From NCBI GenBank assembly GCA_016875695.1, contig VGPB01000073.1:1-8851 (forward strand): 8,851 bases of DNA. Direction: 5' to 3'. This document shows positions 6,161-8,851 of this stretch, piece by piece. This stretch comes from Chloroflexota bacterium (GTDB lineage Bacteria; Chloroflexota; Dehalococcoidia; UBA2979). The translations under genes were made by a program, and so were the position numbers. Under the pieces are notes generated by a model that ran no database searches, was not told the DNA's origin, and was given only the letters and a program-made list of their open reading frames with translations. Numbering within the stretch: position 1 is the first letter of the stretch; every line of letters begins with the position of its first letter.

Positions 6161-6793
6161 TTAGCCGCCGGCGGCGTCGGCGATCGCGACCTGCTCGAGC
6201 AGCAGGTCGCCGTAGACGGGGCCGAACACGCGGGCGCGGAGCACGCCATCGCGGTCGATGAAGAAAGAGACGGGGAGCGTGGCCTGGCGCGCGCCGCGCG
6301 GCGCGACGCCGTAGCGCTCCGCGACCTCGCCGGCCGCGGTGTCGAAGAGCACGGGCAGCGTGAGCGGCGCGCCGTTGCGCTGCGCAAACGTCGCGAGGAA
6401 GCGACGCACCTCGGCGGGCGAGTCGAGCGGGCGGTAGTCGACGGCGAGCACGACGAGGTCGCCGGCGGCGCGGCGCGCGCGGTAGAGCTGCTCGAACTCG
6501 GCCATCTCCTCGCGGCAGGGCGGGCACCAGCTTGCCCAGAAGTTGAGCACGACGGTCTGCCCGCGGAACTGCGAAAGGCGGGCGCGGCCGCCGTCGAGCG
6601 TCTCGAGCTCGAAGTCGGGCGCGAGGGCGTCGAGCGCCACGGGGGCGGCGGCGAGCAGGCCCACGGTGGCGGTCGGCGCCGCGGCGGGGGCGTCGGCATC
6701 GCCCGGGTCGTCGCGCTGGCGCCCGACCGCAAGCACGGTGAGCACGATCGCAGCGGCGATCGCGAAGCGTAGCGGACGCGGCCAGCGGTCCAC
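6161..6793 (-). CDS. TlpA/ResA-like membrane-anchored thioredoxin-fold protein
   Basis: This 210-residue protein has an N-terminal membrane anchor (about 9-23, RFAIAAAIVLTVLAV) after a positively charged start, a flexible Ala/Pro/Asp linker (about 24-55), then a redoxin/AhpC-TSA-like thioredoxin domain. The active site is WCPPC (C90, C93) in NFWASWCPPCREEM. The cis-proline loop is TLP (172-174), followed by FFIDRDG (177-183), which is typical of TlpA/ResA. The domain should face the cell exterior and reduce or exchange disulfides, for example in cytochrome c maturation, though no such genes lie nearby. GTG 6793 is chosen because it directly precedes the Arg-rich start and TM segment; the frame continues upstream but without a signal-like start. 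No Shine-Dalgarno is evident. It is divergent from the sirtuin gene across about 108 nt. Confidence 0.92.
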   Translation of the reverse strand: MDRWPRPLRFAIAAAIVLTVLAVGRQRDDPGDADAPAAAPTATVGLLAAAPVALDALAPDFELETLDGGRARLSQFRGQTVVLNFWASWCPPCREEMAEFEQLYRARRAAGDLVVLAVDYRPLDSPAEVRRFLATFAQRNGAPLTLPVLFDTAAGEVAERYGVAPRGARQATLPVSFFIDRDGVLRARVFGPVYGDLLLEQVAIADAAGG

Positions 6794-6799
6794 GAGCTT

Positions 6800-6805
6800 A
6801 TTCTC
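6800..6805 (-). promoter_or_regulatory. Candidate -10 element (GAGAAT) for the TlpA-like gene
   Basis: On the minus strand GAGAAT ends 6 nt before GTG 6793 and matches TATAAT at four of six positions. It sits in the only AT-rich spot of the divergent intergenic region, and the spacing would give a leaderless transcript. The nested alternative TAAGCT is too close to the start. Confidence 0.35.
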
Positions 6806-6867
6806 GCCGCCGCGAGCCGTAGAGGTGTGAAGGGCCAGCCAACACCGGGAGTGCGCGCCGCGCGGGG

Positions 6868-6895
6868 TTGCGCCGCCTCGAGGCGCGTATAGGAT
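6868..6895 (+). promoter_or_regulatory. Candidate promoter for the sirtuin operon (TTGCGC-16-TAGGAT)
   Basis: TTGCGC (6868-6873) and TAGGAT (6890-6895) are 16 nt apart. TAGGAT ends 6 nt before GTG 6902, implying a transcript that begins at the start codon. No Shine-Dalgarno is present, which fits a leaderless mRNA. The -35 match is only the TTG core. Confidence 0.45.
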
Positions 6896-6901
6896 CGGCG
6901 C

Positions 6902-7708
6902 GTGGACGACGCGCACGAGGTCGACGAGGCGCTGGTGGACGAGGCGGCGCGGCTGCTGGCGGCGGCGCGGCACACCGTGGTGCTGACAGGCGCGGGCATG
7001 TCGAAGGAGTCGGGCATCCCCACGTTCCGCGGCAAGGACGGGCTGTGGACGCTGCGGGGCGAGCCGCCGCTGAACCAGTACCAGACGTTTCGCCAGAACC
7101 CGAAGCGGTGGTGGGAGCGGCGGCTGGAACAGCAGGCGCAACCGGACGAGTTCGCGACGCTGCTGTGCGCGGCGGAGCCGAACGACGCGCACTTCGCGCT
7201 CGCGGGGCTGGAGGCGTGCGGGGCGGTGGCGCACGTGATCACGCAGAACGTGGACAACCTGCACCGGCGCGCGGGGCAGCGGGCGCTGACCGAGATCCAC
7301 GGCAACACGCGCTTCATGCGCTGCACCGACTGCCACACGCGCTGGCCGGAGGGCGAGGTGGCGATCAACGTCGAGGACCTGCCGCCGCGCTGCCCGGAGC
7401 GCGGCTGCGACGGCATCGTGAAGGGCGACGGCGTGATGTTCGGCGAGCCGATCCCGCCGGACGCGCTGGAGCGCTGCTTCGCGGAGACGCTGGCGTGCGA
7501 CCTGTTCCTGATCGCCGGCACCTCGGCGGTGGTGTACCCGGCGGCGCACTTCCCGCAGCTCGCGGTGCAGCACGGCGTGCCATTGATCGAGGTGGACCCG
7601 GAGCCAACGGCGCTGTCGGAGCTCGCGACGGTTACGCTGCGCGGGCCGGCCGGGGAGCTGCTGCCGCGGCTGCTGGCCGCGGTGAGCGCGCTGCAGGCGC
7701 AGCGCTGA
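6902..7708 (+). CDS. Sir2-family NAD-dependent protein deacylase
   Basis: This 268-residue sirtuin would remove acyl groups from lysines using NAD+, releasing nicotinamide and O-acyl-ADP-ribose. NAD-binding motifs are GAGMSKESGIPTFRG (30-44) and TQNVDNLH (114-121), with catalytic His133 in EIHGN. Four zinc cysteines, C141, C144, C164 and C169, form CxxC and CxxxxC pairs. GVMFGE (177-182) and GTSAVVYPAA (206-215) complete the core. The YxxR pair used by succinyl-lysine sirtuins (CobB/SIRT5) is not evident, so deacetylation or a related activity is likelier. The usual Asn of the I-E-V-N motif is Asp (IEVDPEP, 229-235). The start GTG 6902 follows a TAGGAT box by 6 nt. The downstream gene starts in the stop codon (TGATG). 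Confidence 0.96.
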   Translation: MDDAHEVDEALVDEAARLLAAARHTVVLTGAGMSKESGIPTFRGKDGLWTLRGEPPLNQYQTFRQNPKRWWERRLEQQAQPDEFATLLCAAEPNDAHFALAGLEACGAVAHVITQNVDNLHRRAGQRALTEIHGNTRFMRCTDCHTRWPEGEVAINVEDLPPRCPERGCDGIVKGDGVMFGEPIPPDALERCFAETLACDLFLIAGTSAVVYPAAHFPQLAVQHGVPLIEVDPEPTALSELATVTLRGPAGELLPRLLAAVSALQAQR

Positions 7709-8649
7709 TGCCGGCGGGCGACACGCTGGCGCTGCTCGTCGGCGCGGACGACGGACTGTGGGCGCTCGTGCCCGGGGAGCGCGCGCGGCGGGTGCTGGAG
7801 GCGGGGCCGGTGGTGGCGCTGGACGCGCGCGCGGGCGTCGTAGCGTGCGCGGTCGAGGGTCAGGGGCTGTGGGTGCGGCGCGGGCGAGGCGCGTTCGAGC
7901 GGCGCTGGGAGGGCGACGCGCGCGCGGTGCGCATCGCCGAGGACGGGCAGCTGTTCGTCGGCGCGGCGCCGCCGGCCGTGTTTGCCGACGAGCCCGATGG
8001 CGGCTTCGTAGAGTGGCCGGCGCTGCAGAGCGTGCTGCGCTACACGCGCACGCGCACGCGCGCGAGCGGCGGAAGCGCGGTGAGCGGGTTCGTGCGCGCG
8101 GGCTCGCATCTGCTGGTGGCGGTGGCGGGGCTGGGCACGTTCCTCACGTTAGACGACAGCCGCTCGTGGGCGGCGATCGGCGACGGGCTGGACCCCGAGA
8201 TCACGGCGCTGTGCGAGCACCCGGAGCGACCGCACCGGCGCTACGCGGCGTGCGCGAGCGGGGTGTACCGCTCGGAGGACGGCGGGTACACGTGGGTGCA
8301 ATCGCTGCACGGGCTGGACCGCTCGGTGGCGTGGCAGGTGGTGGTGCAGGCCGGGGTGCCGGACGTGCTGCTGCTCGCGGCGTCGCGGCGCGCGGACGGC
8401 TCAGGCGGGGCGTTGTTCCGCTCGCCGGACGGCGGGACGAGCTTCGAGCGGGTGCGGCTGGGTGACCGCGACGAGTGGGACCACCCGCCCGCGGTCGCGA
8501 GCCTCGCGGGCGACGAGCTGGCCGCGCTGTTCGCGGTGGCGGGCGGCGGGGCGTGGGGCTCGCACGATGGCGGGGCACGCTGGCTGCCGCTGGCGGACGA
8601 CGCGCCACGGGCCGCCCGCGCCCTGGTCGCCAGCATCGGCGCCTGGTAG
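7708..8649 (+). CDS. Asp-box (BNR-repeat) beta-propeller protein
   Basis: This 313-residue protein has the short repeats of a sialidase/VPS10-type or HCF136-like propeller. Clear Asp boxes (S-x-D-x-G-x-x-W/F) are SEDGGYTW (189-196), SPDGGTSF (239-246) and SHDGGARW (285-292), with a degenerate TLDDSRSW at 147-154. The earlier part has beta-strand pairs such as LALLVGADDGLWALV. There is no signal peptide or TM segment, so it is probably cytosolic, unusual for proteins often exported. The catalytic Arg triad of sialidases is not evident, so binding or scaffolding is likelier than hydrolysis. ATG 7708 shares a base with the sirtuin stop, showing coupled translation and suggesting linked roles; the role itself is unknown. 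Confidence 0.88.
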   Translation: MPAGDTLALLVGADDGLWALVPGERARRVLEAGPVVALDARAGVVACAVEGQGLWVRRGRGAFERRWEGDARAVRIAEDGQLFVGAAPPAVFADEPDGGFVEWPALQSVLRYTRTRTRASGGSAVSGFVRAGSHLLVAVAGLGTFLTLDDSRSWAAIGDGLDPEITALCEHPERPHRRYAACASGVYRSEDGGYTWVQSLHGLDRSVAWQVVVQAGVPDVLLLAASRRADGSGGALFRSPDGGTSFERVRLGDRDEWDHPPAVASLAGDELAALFAVAGGGAWGSHDGGARWLPLADDAPRAARALVASIGAW

Positions 8650-8662
8650 GCGCGCGGGGACG

Positions 8663-8677
8663 CCCGGCGCGGCCGGG
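8663..8677 (+). terminator. Hairpin after the sirtuin operon
   Basis: CCCGGC (8663-8668) pairs with GCCGGG (8672-8677) around GCG, 14 nt after the propeller stop. It is followed by AAACC rather than T residues, so it is a weak intrinsic-terminator candidate. The remaining bases to 8719 hold nothing else I recognise. Confidence 0.35.
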
Positions 8678-8719
8678 AAACCACGGGGCGACACGACGAG
8701 GTCAGATGTGGCGCCCGGG

Positions 8720-8851
8720 TGACCTGCCCCCGCGTTTCATAACACCTGATGAGTGAGTCTGGCGGCGATCTCCAGCCAGTTCGGTTCGATGGTCTCGAGT
8801 GCTGGTGGCCGGTACCCGAGCGAGCTGTGCGGGCGCCGGTGGTTGTACTCC
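8720..8851 (-). mobile_element. IS3-family insertion sequence, one end (partial)
   Basis: The element runs off the right edge. Its terminal inverted repeat appears to begin at TGACCTGCCCCCGCG (8720-8734), with the 5'-TG typical of IS3-family ends, 17 bases beyond the transposase stop. Being next to the coding 3' end, this is the right terminus, so the IS was inserted just after the sirtuin operon without breaking it. The target duplication cannot be checked without the other end. Confidence 0.75.
8737..8851 (-). CDS. IS3-family transposase, C-terminal end (partial)
   Basis: The last 37 residues read EYNHRRPHSSLGYRPPALET then IEPNWLEIAARLTHQVL and a TGA stop (8737-8739). YNHxRPHSSLGYxPP is the hallmark C-terminal motif of the IS3-family OrfB integrase-core (DDE) transposase, which cuts and joins DNA during transposition. 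The DDE residues and OrfA lie outside the window. The visible part shows no lesion. Confidence 0.9.
   Translation of the reverse strand, partial: EYNHRRPHSSLGYRPPALETIEPNWLEIAARLTHQVL

Noticed and set aside
1928..7708. GNAT and sirtuin as a dedicated lysine acetylation/deacetylation pair
   Set aside because: They are more than 4 kb apart in different operons, and the GNAT substrate is unknown, so the link is no more than chance co-occurrence.
6130..8109. Long minus-strand frame of 659 codons opposite the sirtuin and propeller
   Set aside because: It is antisense to two well-supported genes and its translation is low-complexity Arg/Ser/Ala. It has no domain, and the open frame follows from GC bias.
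1..8851. CRISPR array, riboswitch or defence system
   Set aside because: No regularly spaced repeats, no conserved riboswitch core, and no defence-type nuclease or helicase domains were seen. The sirtuin here has a plain single-domain layout, without a fused defence module.

Overview
The window is very GC-rich bacterial DNA with GC-dominated third codon positions, short intergenic gaps and several stop/start overlaps. The gene families, and the mix of short-leader and Shine-Dalgarno-led genes, suggest a high-GC Chloroflexota (Dehalococcoidia-like) chromosome. A high-GC actinobacterium cannot be excluded; this placement is inference, because no taxonomic marker gene is present.

Layout. (1) 1-1192: one copy of a dispersed palindromic repeat, then a decayed dienelactone-hydrolase-type gene. 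The gene carries three separate lesions: an in-frame TAG, a 14-bp expansion of a heptamer tandem repeat, and a 1-bp deletion. A REP-like palindrome also lies within its reading frame. (2) 1224-2401: a HAD-family phosphatase translationally coupled (ATGA) to a GNAT acetyltransferase. (3) 2454-4375: an amidohydrolase with a strong Shine-Dalgarno, coupled (GTGA) to a polytopic membrane protein of unknown function. (4) 4442-4518: tRNA-Pro(GGG) with encoded CCA. (5) 4613-5300: the C-terminal half of an NAD-dependent epimerase/dehydratase on the minus strand. Its 5' end abuts a plus-strand coding remnant at a perfect small hairpin, so this looks like a deletion or rearrangement scar. (6) 5331-5930: a YfcE/MJ0936-type metallophosphoesterase followed at once by a second, better preserved copy of the dispersed repeat. 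(7) 6161-6793 (minus) and 6902-8649 (plus): a membrane-anchored TlpA/ResA thioredoxin-like protein divergent from a sirtuin deacylase, which is coupled to an Asp-box beta-propeller protein. (8) 8720-8851: the end of an IS3-family insertion sequence running off the window.

The functional genes are mostly general housekeeping or accessory enzymes. I do not see a coherent new defence or biosynthetic system. The points of most interest are the step-by-step decay of the hydrolase gene, especially the heptamer expansion that exactly accounts for one frameshift; the scar around 5150; the paired dispersed repeats; and a set of -10-like TA islands exactly 6 nt before start codons that lack a Shine-Dalgarno, which suggests leaderless mRNAs.
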